NCBI GenBank assembly: GCA_024710005.1
Contig: JANJVQ010000028.1
Location: 33,469-97,468, forward strand
DNA: 64,000 nt
Source: Paludibacter sp.
GTDB taxonomy: Bacteria > Bacteroidota > Bacteroidia > Bacteroidales > Paludibacteraceae
Direction: 5' to 3'
Part shown: positions 55,091-64,000 of the stretch, piece by piece
Numbering within the stretch: position 1 is the stretch's first letter
Layout of the letters: the number at the start of each line of letters is the position of its first letter
Translations under genes and position numbers: made by a program
The notes under the pieces: model-generated
What the model was told of the DNA's origin: nothing
Databases searched by the model: none
The model's input: the letters and a program-made list of their open reading frames with translations, nothing else

Positions 55091-55828
55091 CTACTTCACA
55101 AGCACCTTGTGGGCCTTACCGTTCACGCGTAACACGTAAACTCCCGGGTTCACTTTTTCTGAAAATTCGTTGTTGGCAACAACCGATTTAAGCTGTTGGC
55201 CAGTGATGGAAAAAAGTTCGATGAGGGCCTGACCTGAGAATCTGGCATTTATTGTGTTTTTTTCCGGGTAGACTTTAATTGCATTTGATGTTTGACTTAC
55301 ACCTGTTGTATTATCAGTCATAAATGTTGCAACATAATTTGCACCTCCGTTATTTAACCAACTATCACCTCCTGCATCTCCCCAACTTTTTGCCCAAACA
55401 TGTAATTTGTAGGTTGTGTTTTTTGCTAATCCCTCCAATAAATTAATAGATTGACTGCCTAATGTCCCCTGATAGTCGTTTCCACCAATTGAAGCATGGT
55501 TCCATAACTTTTCAACAGGAGCAACTATTACGGTGGAATTATCAGCATTTTTAATCATATAATAAAATGCACCACCTGTACGATTATCTCCATTGTTAGC
55601 CCAATATTTCATATCACACCCAGTAATAACCAGAGACGCCACTATACCAAAATCATTATTGTTAAGTTCTGTTCCGAATGACGGATTTCCTCCAATCCAA
55701 TAATAATGTTCTCCACCCGAGTTTTTGTCAATTAAGACAAAATCACTAAACCATCCGGTATCACCATAAGCAAAAGAGCTTACCAACAAAACACATGTCA
55801 AAATAAAAGTAATCTTTTTCATAAGCAT
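55091..55828 (-). CDS. Secreted protein with C-terminal T9SS-like sorting domain, unknown function
   Basis: 245 aa. Signal peptide (MLMKKITFILTCVLLVSSFAYG). A ~160-residue body rich in Gly, Asn and Trp (HYYWIGGNPSFG, GGAFYYMIKNADNST, YKLHVWAKSWGDAGGDSW) looks like a beta-sandwich, perhaps carbohydrate-binding; I recognise no family. The last ~60 residues (VYPEKNTINARF, IELFSITGQQL, GVYVLRVNGKAHKVLVK) match a type A-like T9SS sorting domain. Single gene with its own terminator. Start may also be 55822. Confidence 0.75.
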   Translation of the reverse strand: MLMKKITFILTCVLLVSSFAYGDTGWFSDFVLIDKNSGGEHYYWIGGNPSFGTELNNNDFGIVASLVITGCDMKYWANNGDNRTGGAFYYMIKNADNSTVIVAPVEKLWNHASIGGNDYQGTLGSQSINLLEGLAKNTTYKLHVWAKSWGDAGGDSWLNNGGANYVATFMTDNTTGVSQTSNAIKVYPEKNTINARFSGQALIELFSITGQQLKSVVANNEFSEKVNPGVYVLRVNGKAHKVLVK

Positions 55829-56044
55829 AATTTTTAAAAGTGTTAATAATGATTTCAAAACTAAATTATTTAAAAACCAGTTGATGTTAAATCTTCAGGA
55901 AAATGACATTTTACCCATGCAAACGTTAGAAATCTCAACTAATAAAACAAACAATAACACATTAATTATCAGCGCGCGTACTACATGTCTTTTATCAAAC
56001 AAATATTCATCAAATAAAACAATTGGCAAGCTGAAAAGTTTTAG

Positions 56045-56052
56045 TATTTTTG
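56045..56052 (+). promoter_or_regulatory. -7 box (TATTTTTG) of ridA
   Basis: Fits TAnnTTTG; a TTGG 18 bases upstream (56023-56026) may serve as -33. The gap 55829-56044 before it holds no gene. Confidence 0.5.
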
Positions 56053-56113
56053 TTTTCATTAAACCATTGGAATATTTAAACTTTTTAAACGATTAAACAT
56101 TAAACTATCTTTT

Positions 56114-56491
56114 ATGAAACGAATCATTTCTACTCCGAATGCCCCGGCAGCTGTAGGTCCATACAGCCAGGCAGTCGAGGTAAACAACACGCTATATATC
56201 TCGGGACAGTTACCTATCAACCCGGCAACCGCTACAATTGAAGCATCTGATATTGCCGGACAAACCGATCAGGTTTTCAAGAATATCATTGCCATCCTGC
56301 AAGCAGCCGGATACACACTGGATGATGTGGTTAAAAATCGCGTATATCTATCGGACATCAGCAATTTTGCTGCTATGAATGAGGTTTATAAACAATACTT
56401 CCAATCAGATTTTCCGGCACGCGCTGCTTTTGCCGTGAAAGATCTTCCCATGGGAGCTTTGGTAGAAATTGAAACAGTTGCCGTTAAATGA
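56114..56491 (+). CDS. ridA: RidA-family enamine/imine deaminase
   Basis: 125 aa. Hydrolyses reactive 2-aminoacrylate-type enamines. Family signatures: APAAVGPYSQAV, LYISGQLPINP, NRVYLSDISNFAAMNEVY and the catalytic Arg in PARAAFAVKDLP, with the terminal Glu in VEIETVAV. Followed by a terminator. Confidence 0.94.
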   Translation: MKRIISTPNAPAAVGPYSQAVEVNNTLYISGQLPINPATATIEASDIAGQTDQVFKNIIAILQAAGYTLDDVVKNRVYLSDISNFAAMNEVYKQYFQSDFPARAAFAVKDLPMGALVEIETVAVK

Positions 56492-56503
56492 CATTATATC
56501 AAT

Positions 56504-56527
56504 AGCCTCCGGTTAAAACCGGAGGCT
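56504..56527 (+). terminator. Terminator after ridA
   Basis: AGCCTCCGGT-taaa-ACCGGAGGCT, a perfect 10-bp stem followed by a T-rich stretch. Confidence 0.85.
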
Positions 56528-56637
56528 GATTATATTATTTTAAGAATATATTAAATAAATTAGGTTGGTTAATATTTCAATTAGCGTTAATTTTACGCCG
56601 AATTAATTTTATTACCAACCTAAAAAAACAAAAAATT

Positions 56638-57081
56638 ATGTCTGTAAACAAGGTAATTTTAGTAGGAAACGTGGGCAAAGACCCCGAAGTACGCTATCTC
56701 GACAAAAATGTGGCTGTTGCTAACTTTCCTTTAGCCACAACAGAAAGAGGTTTCACCATGCAAAACGGAACACAGGTCCCCGACCGCACCGAATGGCACA
56801 ATATTGTTGCCTGGCGGGGTCTGGCAGAAATTGCTGAAAAATACGTACGGAAAGGATCTCAGTTGTACATCGAAGGAAAAATCCAAACCCGTTCCTGGGA
56901 AAAAGATGGTATCAAGAGATACACAACTGAAATATATGTCGACAACATGCAATTGCTGGGCAAGAAAGCTGAAACGGGTGAATCTCAAGCGCCGGCAGCA
57001 ACCCAACAACCAGCTACTCCTGCATCAGAACAGCCAGTAGCCCCTCCTGCAGAGGAAGAAGAAAGCGGATTGCCGTTCTAA
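56638..57081 (+). CDS. ssb: Single-stranded DNA-binding protein
   Basis: 147 aa. OB-fold (about 1-110): [59 protein letters not shown]. Low-complexity Gln/Pro/Ala linker, then the acidic interaction tip EEESGLPF. Single gene after a terminator. Confidence 0.96.
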   Translation: MSVNKVILVGNVGKDPEVRYLDKNVAVANFPLATTERGFTMQNGTQVPDRTEWHNIVAWRGLAEIAEKYVRKGSQLYIEGKIQTRSWEKDGIKRYTTEIYVDNMQLLGKKAETGESQAPAATQQPATPASEQPVAPPAEEEESGLPF

Positions 57082-57085
57082 CGCT

Positions 57086-57246
57086 GAACCACAAAAGGCA
57101 CAAAAGAAAACTAAGAATATTCATGCGAATCAGTATTTAGGTTTAAAGTCTGAGGTCTGAATGCTTATATGACTTATATGACTTATATGGTTTAAAGATT
57201 CGCTCTAACGCTTTGTAATTTTAATTTTTTTGTGCCTTTTGTAGTT
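57086..57246. repeat. Composite nested repeat between ssb and lon
   Basis: GAACCACAAAAGGCACAAAAG (57086-) has a partial inverted partner TTTTTTTGTGCCTTTTGTAG (57225-57246). Between them lies one CATATAAGT arm (57163-57191). The two repeat families are thus nested. Confidence 0.75.
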
Positions 57247-57255
57247 ATTAATAAA

Positions 57256-59688
57256 TTAGTTAACCATTTCTTTCAGTAAAGCAAACTCCAACACCTCCAT
57301 GATGTCCTTTACATAATGAAATTTCAAACCTTTGAGGTAAACGGGTTTAATTTCATCGATGTCTTTTTCATTTTCATTACACAGGATGATATCGGTAATA
57401 CCGGCACGTTTGGCTGCCAGAATTTTTTCCTTGATGCCTCCGACCGGTAACACTTTTCCACGCAGGGTAATCTCCCCGGTCATGGCTAAGTTCTTACGTA
57501 CCTTGCGTTTGGTAAAGGCAGATGCCAGGGCAGTCACCATCGTAATACCAGCAGATGGACCGTCTTTGGGAATCGCTCCTTCGGGCACATGAATATGCAC
57601 ATTCCATTCGTCGAACAACAGTGGATCAACCTGTAACTGTTCTGCATGTGACTTGATGTATTCAAGCGCCAGCATGGCCGACTCTTTCATTACATCTCCG
57701 AGATTACCGGTCAGCGTAAGTTTTGGGGCTTTACTCTTGCTCAAACTGGATTCGATGTACAAAATCTCGCCTCCCACCTGTGTCCAGGCCAACCCGGTTA
57801 CCACACCGGCATAGTCATTCCCCTGATACTTCTCTTTGCTGTAACGGGGCGCACCCAAATAGGATTTCAGTTCATCCGTCGAGACTTCCACATTATAGCT
57901 TGCATCCGTCGCAACTAATTTGGCAATTTTTCGCATCAGCGAAGCAATTTCCCTGTTAAGCGAACGCACACCCGATTCTCTGGTATATAATTCAATCAGT
58001 TGCTGAATCACATCTTTACTCAGGGAAACATGTTCCGGTTTCAAACCATGATTCTCCAGTTCTTTGGTTATCAGATGCCTTTTAGCAATTTCCACCTTTT
58101 CTTCCTGCGTGTACCCACTCACTTCGATCAACTCCATGCGATCGAGCAGTGGACGTGGAATGGTATTCAGGTTGTTGGCCGTAGCCACAAACATAACCTT
58201 CGACAGGTCAAAATCTACATCTAAATAATTGTCATGAAAAGCTGTATTTTGCTCCGGGTCAAGCACTTCCAACAGAGCCGAAGAAGGATCTCCTTTGTAA
58301 TCGGCTGTCACTTTGTCAATTTCATCCAGCACAAAAACCGGATTGGCAGATTCAGCTTTCAGGACATTTTGCATAATTCTGCCCGGCATAGCTCCTATAT
58401 AGGTGCGACGATGCCCCCTGATTTCAGCTTCATCGTGCAAACCGCCCAGTGAAACACGAACATATTTACGATTAAGTGCTTTGGCAATTGATTTTCCCAA
58501 CGATGTTTTTCCTACTCCCGGAGGACCATACAGACAAATAATCGGCGATTTCATATCCCCTTTCAGCTTCAATACAGCCAAATGCTCTATGATGCGGTCT
58601 TTCACCTTTTCCATCCCAAAATGGTCGGCATTCAGGACTTTCATCGCATTCTTCAGGTTGAAATTATCTACCGTATATTCATTCCATGGCAGGTCGAGCA
58701 TGGTTTCGATATAATTCAGCTGAATAGAATAATCGGGCGAATGCTGACTGGTACGTTCCAGTTTCTTCAGCTCTTTATCAAATATTCTGGCAACAGGCTC
58801 ACTCCATTTTTTCTTTTTGGCTCTTTCCTTAAAATCAGCCACATCCTGTTCAGGAGAAACCACACCCAGTTCATTTTGGATGGTTTTCATCTGTTGTTGC
58901 AGGAAATACTCCCTTTGCTGCTGATCGATACCCGCTTTTGCCTTATTTTGGATATTCATCTTGATTTCAATCAGTTGAGACTCCTTATTCAGCAGTTCCA
59001 ACAGATGATATCCCCTTTCCAGCACATCATCCAGTTCCAGTAAATGAATCTTATCTTTAACCTGCAAGCCGAAGTTGACACAAATATAGTTAATCAGGAA
59101 AACCGGATTTTCGATGTTGCGAATGGCAAAAGTGGTTTCAGGCGGCAACATCCCCGAATTCGTAATGATATCGGTAGCCAAATCCTTGATAGATGACACC
59201 AATGCCGGAAACACCCCGTCATTTTTCTTTTCTTCAGGAATAATATCTTCCATCAAATGCACGCGGGCTTTCATATAGGGTTTGATTGTCACCAGTTCCC
59301 CGAGACGGAAACGTCGTTTCCCTTCCAGGATAACCGTTGTGGAACCATCCGGCATTTCGAGAATACGCACAACCTGCGCAACCGTTCCGATTGTGTACAG
59401 CTGATCTACAGAAGGATCTTCGAGTTTACGATCAATTTGGGTACACACTCCTATCAATCCATCATTTTCGTGCGCCTTCCGTACCAGTTTAAGTGATTTA
59501 GGTCTGGCAACCGAAACGGGCAGCAATACACCCGGAAATATCACCATATTACGTAAGGGAAGAATAGGCAACACAGCGCCCTCATCTAATTGAATATCCT
59601 GCGAACGTTCATCCAGCGAGATAATCGGAAACACTTCCGAAGATCCCATCATTTCATCCGAAAAAAACTTGTCAAATTGATTATTCAT
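57256..59688 (-). CDS. lon: ATP-dependent protease Lon
   Basis: 810 aa from ATG 59688 (a longer frame begins with TTG upstream). N-terminal substrate domain (about 35-240), coiled-coil, AAA module with GPPGVGKTS (Walker A) and FVLDEIDK (Walker B), and the protease domain with catalytic Ser in KDGPSAG and Lys in [14 protein letters not shown]. Normal length for LonA. Confidence 0.96.
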   Translation of the reverse strand: MNNQFDKFFSDEMMGSSEVFPIISLDERSQDIQLDEGAVLPILPLRNMVIFPGVLLPVSVARPKSLKLVRKAHENDGLIGVCTQIDRKLEDPSVDQLYTIGTVAQVVRILEMPDGSTTVILEGKRRFRLGELVTIKPYMKARVHLMEDIIPEEKKNDGVFPALVSSIKDLATDIITNSGMLPPETTFAIRNIENPVFLINYICVNFGLQVKDKIHLLELDDVLERGYHLLELLNKESQLIEIKMNIQNKAKAGIDQQQREYFLQQQMKTIQNELGVVSPEQDVADFKERAKKKKWSEPVARIFDKELKKLERTSQHSPDYSIQLNYIETMLDLPWNEYTVDNFNLKNAMKVLNADHFGMEKVKDRIIEHLAVLKLKGDMKSPIICLYGPPGVGKTSLGKSIAKALNRKYVRVSLGGLHDEAEIRGHRRTYIGAMPGRIMQNVLKAESANPVFVLDEIDKVTADYKGDPSSALLEVLDPEQNTAFHDNYLDVDFDLSKVMFVATANNLNTIPRPLLDRMELIEVSGYTQEEKVEIAKRHLITKELENHGLKPEHVSLSKDVIQQLIELYTRESGVRSLNREIASLMRKIAKLVATDASYNVEVSTDELKSYLGAPRYSKEKYQGNDYAGVVTGLAWTQVGGEILYIESSLSKSKAPKLTLTGNLGDVMKESAMLALEYIKSHAEQLQVDPLLFDEWNVHIHVPEGAIPKDGPSAGITMVTALASAFTKRKVRKNLAMTGEITLRGKVLPVGGIKEKILAAKRAGITDIILCNENEKDIDEIKPVYLKGLKFHYVKDIMEVLEFALLKEMVN

Positions 59689-59834
59689 TATAAAATAGAA
59701 TATTTTGCTGCCAATATGGCATAAATTAGTACATGTCATGGTCAAAACACAGCGACCACATATTAAACCACACTTATTATCAACAACTTACAAAAACAAG
59801 TAACATAAGGGGCCTTCATAGTCAATTGATGTGC

Positions 59835-59842
59835 CAAAAATA
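59835..59842 (-). promoter_or_regulatory. -7 box (TATTTTTG) of lon
   Basis: Minus-strand TAnnTTTG match, about 150 bases before the lon start; no heat-shock operator recognised in the leader. Confidence 0.4.
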
Positions 59843-59876
59843 GTAATAATCAGCGAGAAATGAAATGACCTCCGGT

Positions 59877-59907
59877 TTTGGCAAACGTGAAAAATAATGT
59901 AAATTTG
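59877..59907 (+). promoter_or_regulatory. Promoter of the thioredoxin-fold lipoprotein gene
   Basis: TTTG (59877-59880), 19 bases, TAAATTTG (59900-59907): a near-ideal match, 22 bases before the start codon. Confidence 0.7.
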
Positions 59908-59929
59908 CGCTGTTTAAATATCAATTATC

Positions 59930-61066
59930 ATGAAGAAATTAGTATTCTTTCTTATTATCAGCATTTTTGCATCCTGTAACAGAACCGGCAATTTTAAAGT
60001 TGAAGGAACCATTGAAGGAGGTGCCGGAGAAATGATATACCTGGAACACAACGGACTGGCCAAAATCACGTTACTGGATTCAACCCGTGTAAAAGACGAC
60101 GGCAGATTCCGTTTCAGGGCAAAAAGTCCGGTTTATCCCGACTTTTATCGTTTGAAAGTCGGAAGCAAACAGATTCATTTCGCTGTTGATTCAACCGAAA
60201 CAATTGGCATTACAGCTTCATATGATAATTTCTCAACGGAATATACCATCACAGGATCAGCATCCAATACCGACATTCAGTTGCTCCGGAAATCAGCTGC
60301 TGAAATTCAACGCAAAGCAAATCAAATCATCAAAGGAATGAATGATGCTGAAAGGGAAAAATTAGTCACGGAATTGCTGTCGTTAATTGAAAAACACAAA
60401 GAAATGGCGAGACCAATCATCCTGAAAAACCCACGCTCGACAGCTGCTTATTTCGCTGTTTTTCAGAAAATAAACGACAGCTACATCTTTTCACCCTATG
60501 TCAAAGAGGATCGCCCGTATTGTGCCGCAGTGGCAACTTCTTACAACACCTATATGCCTGATTACGATAGGTCTAAAAATCTTTATGCATTGGTCATGGA
60601 TGCCATCAAAACAGAGCGTCAGGCTCGTCAGCAGGCCAACTGGAAAGAAATTGCGGAAAATGCGGCTACCGGATTTATCGACATTGAGCTCCCGGACAAT
60701 AAAAACACCAACCGAAAACTGTCAGACCTGACAGGGAAGGTAATCCTGCTTGACTTTTCAGCATTTGAATCGCGGGAAAGTGTTCAATACACTTTTGCAC
60801 TAAGAGAAATATACAATAAATATGCTTCAAGGGGATTTGAAATTTATCAGGTTTCACTTGACCGGAACAAAATGCTTTGGGAAAATGCAGTTGAAAATCT
60901 TCCCTGGGTTTGCGTTCGTGCTACTAATGGTCCCAACACCGTATATGCAACAACCTATAATGTCACGTCTATTCCCAGTTATTTCCTGATTGACAGACAA
61001 GGTGACATTGTTGGCAGGGACATGAATTTACAAACATTAGAGAAAGAAATTGAAAAACGTCTCTGA
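59930..61066 (+). CDS. DUF4369/thioredoxin-like (TlpA-type) lipoprotein lacking the CXXC
   Basis: 378 aa. Lipoprotein signal (FASCN, Cys ~16), an N-terminal DUF4369 domain (about 20-125: FKVEGTIEGGAGEMIYLEHN), a helical linker, and a C-terminal thioredoxin fold (about 255-378). The active site, normally WCxxC, reads LDFSAFESRES (274-284) with no Cys, while the cis-Pro loop SIPSYFLID (near 347-355) is kept. So it cannot do thiol exchange in the usual way and may bind or scaffold. Shares TGATG with queG. Confidence 0.85.
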   Translation: MKKLVFFLIISIFASCNRTGNFKVEGTIEGGAGEMIYLEHNGLAKITLLDSTRVKDDGRFRFRAKSPVYPDFYRLKVGSKQIHFAVDSTETIGITASYDNFSTEYTITGSASNTDIQLLRKSAAEIQRKANQIIKGMNDAEREKLVTELLSLIEKHKEMARPIILKNPRSTAAYFAVFQKINDSYIFSPYVKEDRPYCAAVATSYNTYMPDYDRSKNLYALVMDAIKTERQARQQANWKEIAENAATGFIDIELPDNKNTNRKLSDLTGKVILLDFSAFESRESVQYTFALREIYNKYASRGFEIYQVSLDRNKMLWENAVENLPWVCVRATNGPNTVYATTYNVTSIPSYFLIDRQGDIVGRDMNLQTLEKEIEKRL

Positions 61067-61983
61067 TGCATGATTTCATTCAACATACAGCTTTATCGGT
61101 AGGTTTTGATGCCTGTGGCATTGCAAAAGCAGAAGCCCTGGATGAAGATGCGGCATTTATGCGTAGCTGGTTGGATGAAGGCATGCATGGTGATATGCAG
61201 TATCTGAACCGTAATTTCGAAAAAAGAGTCGATCCGCGGGTATTGGTTCCTGGCTGTAAATCAGTAGTAGTTGTGTTGCTGAATTATCTTCCGGAAAAAA
61301 GACAGGCAGAACATTTGCCCAAAATTGCCAAGTATGCTTATTCGAAGGTCGATTATCACACCGTCATGAAGCAAAAACTTTGGCAATTAGAAGCAAAAAT
61401 AACAGCTGAATATGGCGAAAAATGTGTTTCTAAAGATCATCAGCATAGTTTCTCGGATTCAGCACCCATCCTCGAAAAGCGCTGGGCAGAGAAAGCTGGT
61501 TTAGGCTGGATCGGTCGGAATTCACTGCTCATTCATCCGAAGTTAGGCTCCTATGTTTTCATTGGTATTTTACTGCTGAATGTGGATGTAACACCCTCGG
61601 AAGCACCGTTTCCTTTTCGCTGTGGCAACTGCCGGAAATGCATCGATGCTTGTCCGACCAACGCCCTGAACGGCAAAGGCATGGATCCGCGCAAGTGCAT
61701 CTCCTATCTCACCTTAGAAAGCAAATCAGAAATTCCGGGAGAATTAAAAGACAAACTTTCCGGATGCATTGCCGGATGCGACATCTGCAATGATGTTTGT
61801 CCCTGGAACAAACGTTTCGGTCACCCCCACAACCACGAGGAACTAACACCTACCCCGGAAATTTTCAGTCTGACGAAAGAAGACTGGCAAAAAATGACAC
61901 AGGAAGAATTTGACGCCATTTTCAGCAAATCGGCAGTGAAGCGGGCGAGTTTGGAGCGAATCAGGAGAATAGTGGTTAGTTGA
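61066..61983 (+). CDS. queG: Epoxyqueuosine reductase
   Basis: 305 aa, last step of queuosine synthesis in tRNA, using cobalamin and two [4Fe-4S] clusters. Motifs: FDACGIAKAE, SVVVVLLNYLPE, AGLGWIGRNSLLIHP, and the cluster motifs CGNCRKCIDACPTNAL and CDICNDVCPWN. Short form without the C-terminal HEAT repeats seen in some QueG. The last residues (IVVS) and stop come from GTTAGTG repeat units. Overlaps the upstream stop by one base. Confidence 0.94.
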   Translation: MHDFIQHTALSVGFDACGIAKAEALDEDAAFMRSWLDEGMHGDMQYLNRNFEKRVDPRVLVPGCKSVVVVLLNYLPEKRQAEHLPKIAKYAYSKVDYHTVMKQKLWQLEAKITAEYGEKCVSKDHQHSFSDSAPILEKRWAEKAGLGWIGRNSLLIHPKLGSYVFIGILLLNVDVTPSEAPFPFRCGNCRKCIDACPTNALNGKGMDPRKCISYLTLESKSEIPGELKDKLSGCIAGCDICNDVCPWNKRFGHPHNHEELTPTPEIFSLTKEDWQKMTQEEFDAIFSKSAVKRASLERIRRIVVS

Positions 61984-62001
61984 TAGTGGTTAGTGGTTAG
62001 T
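61970..62001. repeat. GGTTAGT-type tandem repeat at the queG/symporter junction
   Basis: Units of GTGGTTAGT. The array provides the stop codons and last residues of both convergent genes (IVVS-stop of queG, KTNH-stop of the symporter). Confidence 0.8.
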
Positions 62002-63441
62002 TTTGTGTTTTCTGATGAGCAAACTCAGCCCCACAAAAGTAAAGAACGCATTCAAAATCAACCGTTCGTGACTGAATTGATACCCATTGAACCAGACTTT
62101 AGAATTGAGGTCAAACATAAGCGTCAACACCGGAGAAGCAATTGCCACCCAGGGCACATAACGATCTCTGACCTGCTTTTTGATGAAAATACCAAACACG
62201 AAAATACCCAGGAGCGGTCCGTAAGTATAGCTTGCCAGTTTATAAACCGTATCGATAACCGATGTATTATTGAGAATATTGATGACAAAAATAACAACTG
62301 CCATTACGACAGCCATGGCAATATGCACTTTCATCCGTGTAGATAAAACCTCCTTCTCCGACTTCTTTTTAGTCGTACCTAATATATCCACCATAAACGA
62401 AGTTGTAAGTGCCGTAAGCGCAGAACCAGCTGCTGCATAGGCCGCAGAAATCAATCCGACAACAAACAGCACACTCACGATAACCGGAAAATAACCCTGA
62501 GTAGCAAGGAAAGGAAATACCTCATCTCCCTTTTCAGGCAGAACAATCTGATTATTGGCGGCATAGGTATACAACAACACACCCAACATCAGGAAAAGCA
62601 AGTTCACAAAGACTTGCAGAATACCGCCAGTAATCATGTTTTTTTGAGAATCCCGGGTATTTTTACAACTGAGCGTTTTCTGCATCAAATCCTGATCCAA
62701 TCCTGTCAGTGCAATTACGGTAAAAACTCCGGCCAGAAACTGCTTGAAGAAGAATCGTTTATCATTTACATCATCGAAGAAGAAAGTCTTCGACATTTCA
62801 GTACCTGCCATGATATCCCAGATACTTCCGTCCAGATTCCGGGCTATGTAGAAAATACACAATCCGACTGTAACAATCAAACTGAATGTTTTAAGCGAAT
62901 CTGTCCATATTAAGGATTTAACACCACCCCGAAAAGTGTAGAGCCACACAATACCCACTGTAAAAAACAAATTCAGTACAAAAGGCAAACCAAGCGGATC
63001 GAAAACCAACAACTGCAACACCACGCAGACAATAAACAAGCGTATGGAAGCACCCAGCATTTTGGAGACGAAAAAGAACCACGCCCCTAACTTGTAGGTA
63101 GTCACACCAAACCTATTCTCAAGATATTCATAAATAGAAACCAGGTTCATCCGGTAAAACAAGGGTATGAGCACGAAAGCGATGATCAGTTGTCCGACCG
63201 CAAAACCCAGCACCATTTGCAGATAAGAAAATCCACTGGATGCTACCATGCCGGGAACAGAAACGAAGGTCACACCTGAAATAGCCGCACCAATGGTTGC
63301 AAAAGCCACCACATACCAGGGCGATTTCCGGTTTCCGGTAAAAAACCCGGCATTATCAGCCTTTCGACCGGAGACATAAGAAACGCCAAAAAGTACAGCG
63401 AAATAGAGAAGAATGATGAGGAGAATAAATAATGGAGACAT
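61990..63441 (-). CDS. Sodium:solute symporter (SSS family)
   Basis: 483 aa, about 13 membrane segments. N-terminal GRKADNAGFFTGNRKSPWYV and GAAISGVTFVSVPGM, and the TGLDQDLMQKTLSCKN helix region, are typical of the SGLT-like branch. Imports a small organic solute with sodium; solute unknown. Its end lies in the GTTAGTG repeat. Confidence 0.9.
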   Translation of the reverse strand: MSPLFILLIILLYFAVLFGVSYVSGRKADNAGFFTGNRKSPWYVVAFATIGAAISGVTFVSVPGMVASSGFSYLQMVLGFAVGQLIIAFVLIPLFYRMNLVSIYEYLENRFGVTTYKLGAWFFFVSKMLGASIRLFIVCVVLQLLVFDPLGLPFVLNLFFTVGIVWLYTFRGGVKSLIWTDSLKTFSLIVTVGLCIFYIARNLDGSIWDIMAGTEMSKTFFFDDVNDKRFFFKQFLAGVFTVIALTGLDQDLMQKTLSCKNTRDSQKNMITGGILQVFVNLLFLMLGVLLYTYAANNQIVLPEKGDEVFPFLATQGYFPVIVSVLFVVGLISAAYAAAGSALTALTTSFMVDILGTTKKKSEKEVLSTRMKVHIAMAVVMAVVIFVINILNNTSVIDTVYKLASYTYGPLLGIFVFGIFIKKQVRDRYVPWVAIASPVLTLMFDLNSKVWFNGYQFSHERLILNAFFTFVGLSLLIRKHKTNH

Positions 63442-63486
63442 GGATAATTAAGAATTAAAAAATTAAGAATTAAAAGAATATTTAAT

Positions 63487-63852
63487 TTATTGTTTACTTG
63501 ATTTTTGTTTTGAAGTAAGGATGATCTTTGCAAGAATCTTACATAATTCATCAGCATCATTAATGATACTATTTTTTTGTTCATCAGAAATAAAATCTGT
63601 TGCAAAAAGCAACCTAATCCAATAAATAGTTTCACGGGTTTCTTTGTATGCAATACTTAACTTACATAAAAAATCTTTATCTGATTGTCCACCAATCCCT
63701 TCTTCTATATTTGCACCTATTGATGTTCCACTTCTCAACACCTGTTTCGAAAGCACAAACTCTTTCTTTTCAATTTGTAAATATTTATATAAGTTGATTA
63801 TTCTCACAGCAAATGCAAATGATTTTTCCTGAACAATATTATACTTTGCCAT
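63487..63852 (-). CDS. Four-helix-bundle protein (S23/IVS type)
   Basis: 121 aa. KSFAFAVRIINLYKYLQ, QVLRSGTSIGANIEEGIGGQS and KLSIAYKETRETIYWIRLL are the signature of the four-helix-bundle family first found in 23S rRNA intervening sequences. Here it is a free-standing gene; function unknown. Ends in a basic tail (KQKSSKQ). Confidence 0.9.
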   Translation of the reverse strand: MAKYNIVQEKSFAFAVRIINLYKYLQIEKKEFVLSKQVLRSGTSIGANIEEGIGGQSDKDFLCKLSIAYKETRETIYWIRLLFATDFISDEQKNSIINDADELCKILAKIILTSKQKSSKQ

Positions 63853-63862
63853 AACTCTTCAT

Positions 63863-64000
63863 TAGTGTCCCATTAAAATTGGGACGAATTAAAAATTAAA
63901 TAAATTTGGCTCATTAAGCCTAAAACGTTCTTTGACATTTTGAAATTTAGTTCTATCGAAGAGGTCTCGAAGATGAGTTTTGTCAGTTAATGAAATACTC
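63863..64000. other. Right-edge stretch with a short palindrome
   Basis: GTCCCA and TGGGAC form an inverted repeat (63863-63881) as at the ends of some insertion sequences. The sequence beyond has no complete gene and the window ends before it can be judged. Confidence 0.3.

Noticed and set aside
55898..55912. AAAATGACATTTTA as a further copy of the rha activator box
   Set aside because: No -7 box at the 44-base spacing and no rhamnose gene adjacent.

Overview
The window comes from a Bacteroidota genome, most likely Bacteroidales. The support is: -7 promoter boxes of the form TAnnTTTG with weak Shine-Dalgarno sites; type IX secretion and gliding genes (porT, gldB, gldD, gldE); two type A-like C-terminal secretion signals; and the gene runs DUF6089-uppS-bamA-skp-skp and gldE-gldD-PPTase-GGGP synthase. 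No rRNA, tRNA, CRISPR array or prophage was seen. The first gene is cut by the left edge.

Region 1 (1-3.1 kb) is a TPR protein and rsgA on the plus strand. Region 2 (3.1-24 kb) is an L-rhamnose locus, almost all on the minus strand. In transcription order it holds rhaA, rhaT, an AraC-type regulator, (an inserted DUF4143 ATPase on the opposite strand), rhaB, a complete 2-oxoacid dehydrogenase complex (E2, E3, fused E1), a PHP protein, a rhamnulose-1-P aldolase/dehydrogenase fusion, a zinc alcohol dehydrogenase, a double class II aldolase, and a secreted GH78-type rhamnosidase. The expected flow is: rhamnoside cleaved outside, rhamnose imported by RhaT, then isomerase, kinase and aldolase to DHAP plus L-lactaldehyde. 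The E1/E2/E3 set, zinc dehydrogenase, PHP protein and second aldolase go beyond the textbook pathway and may handle the three-carbon end products (inference). The rhaA and rhaB promoters share a TGTCATTwTTC box at the same distance from the -7 element, and both lack a clear -33.

Region 3 (24-40 kb) has an Lrp/AsnC regulator, a TonB-receptor-like outer membrane protein, an SpmA/SpmB-type fusion, ybeY, a DUF6089 protein, uppS, bamA, two skp-like chaperones, pyrG, yidC and gldB. Region 4 (40-52 kb) has an LldE/LutA-like protein, an EEP-family hydrolase, a beta-helix lipoprotein, porT, a 2[4Fe-4S] ferredoxin, an HU-like protein, a Usp protein, the gldE-gldD-PPTase-GGGPS operon, an MFS transporter and an inositol monophosphatase. 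Region 5 (52-64 kb) has valS, a small secreted protein with a C-terminal sorting domain, ridA, ssb, lon, a thioredoxin-fold lipoprotein without its CXXC, queG, a sodium/solute symporter and a four-helix-bundle protein.

The most unusual DNA-level feature is a set of short intergenic repeat families. Perfect or near-perfect inverted repeats with arms built from three CATATAAGT units sit in three consecutive gaps of the rha operon and in the valS leader. Single arms occur elsewhere, nested with two other modules (ACCACAAAAGGCACAAAAG and ATTAGTG/GCGGAAA tandem units). Several genes take their stop codon, and sometimes their last residues, from these repeats. Other regulatory structures are three 32-bp-phased direct repeats over the ATPase promoter and a 79-bp imperfect palindrome upstream of the HU-like gene.
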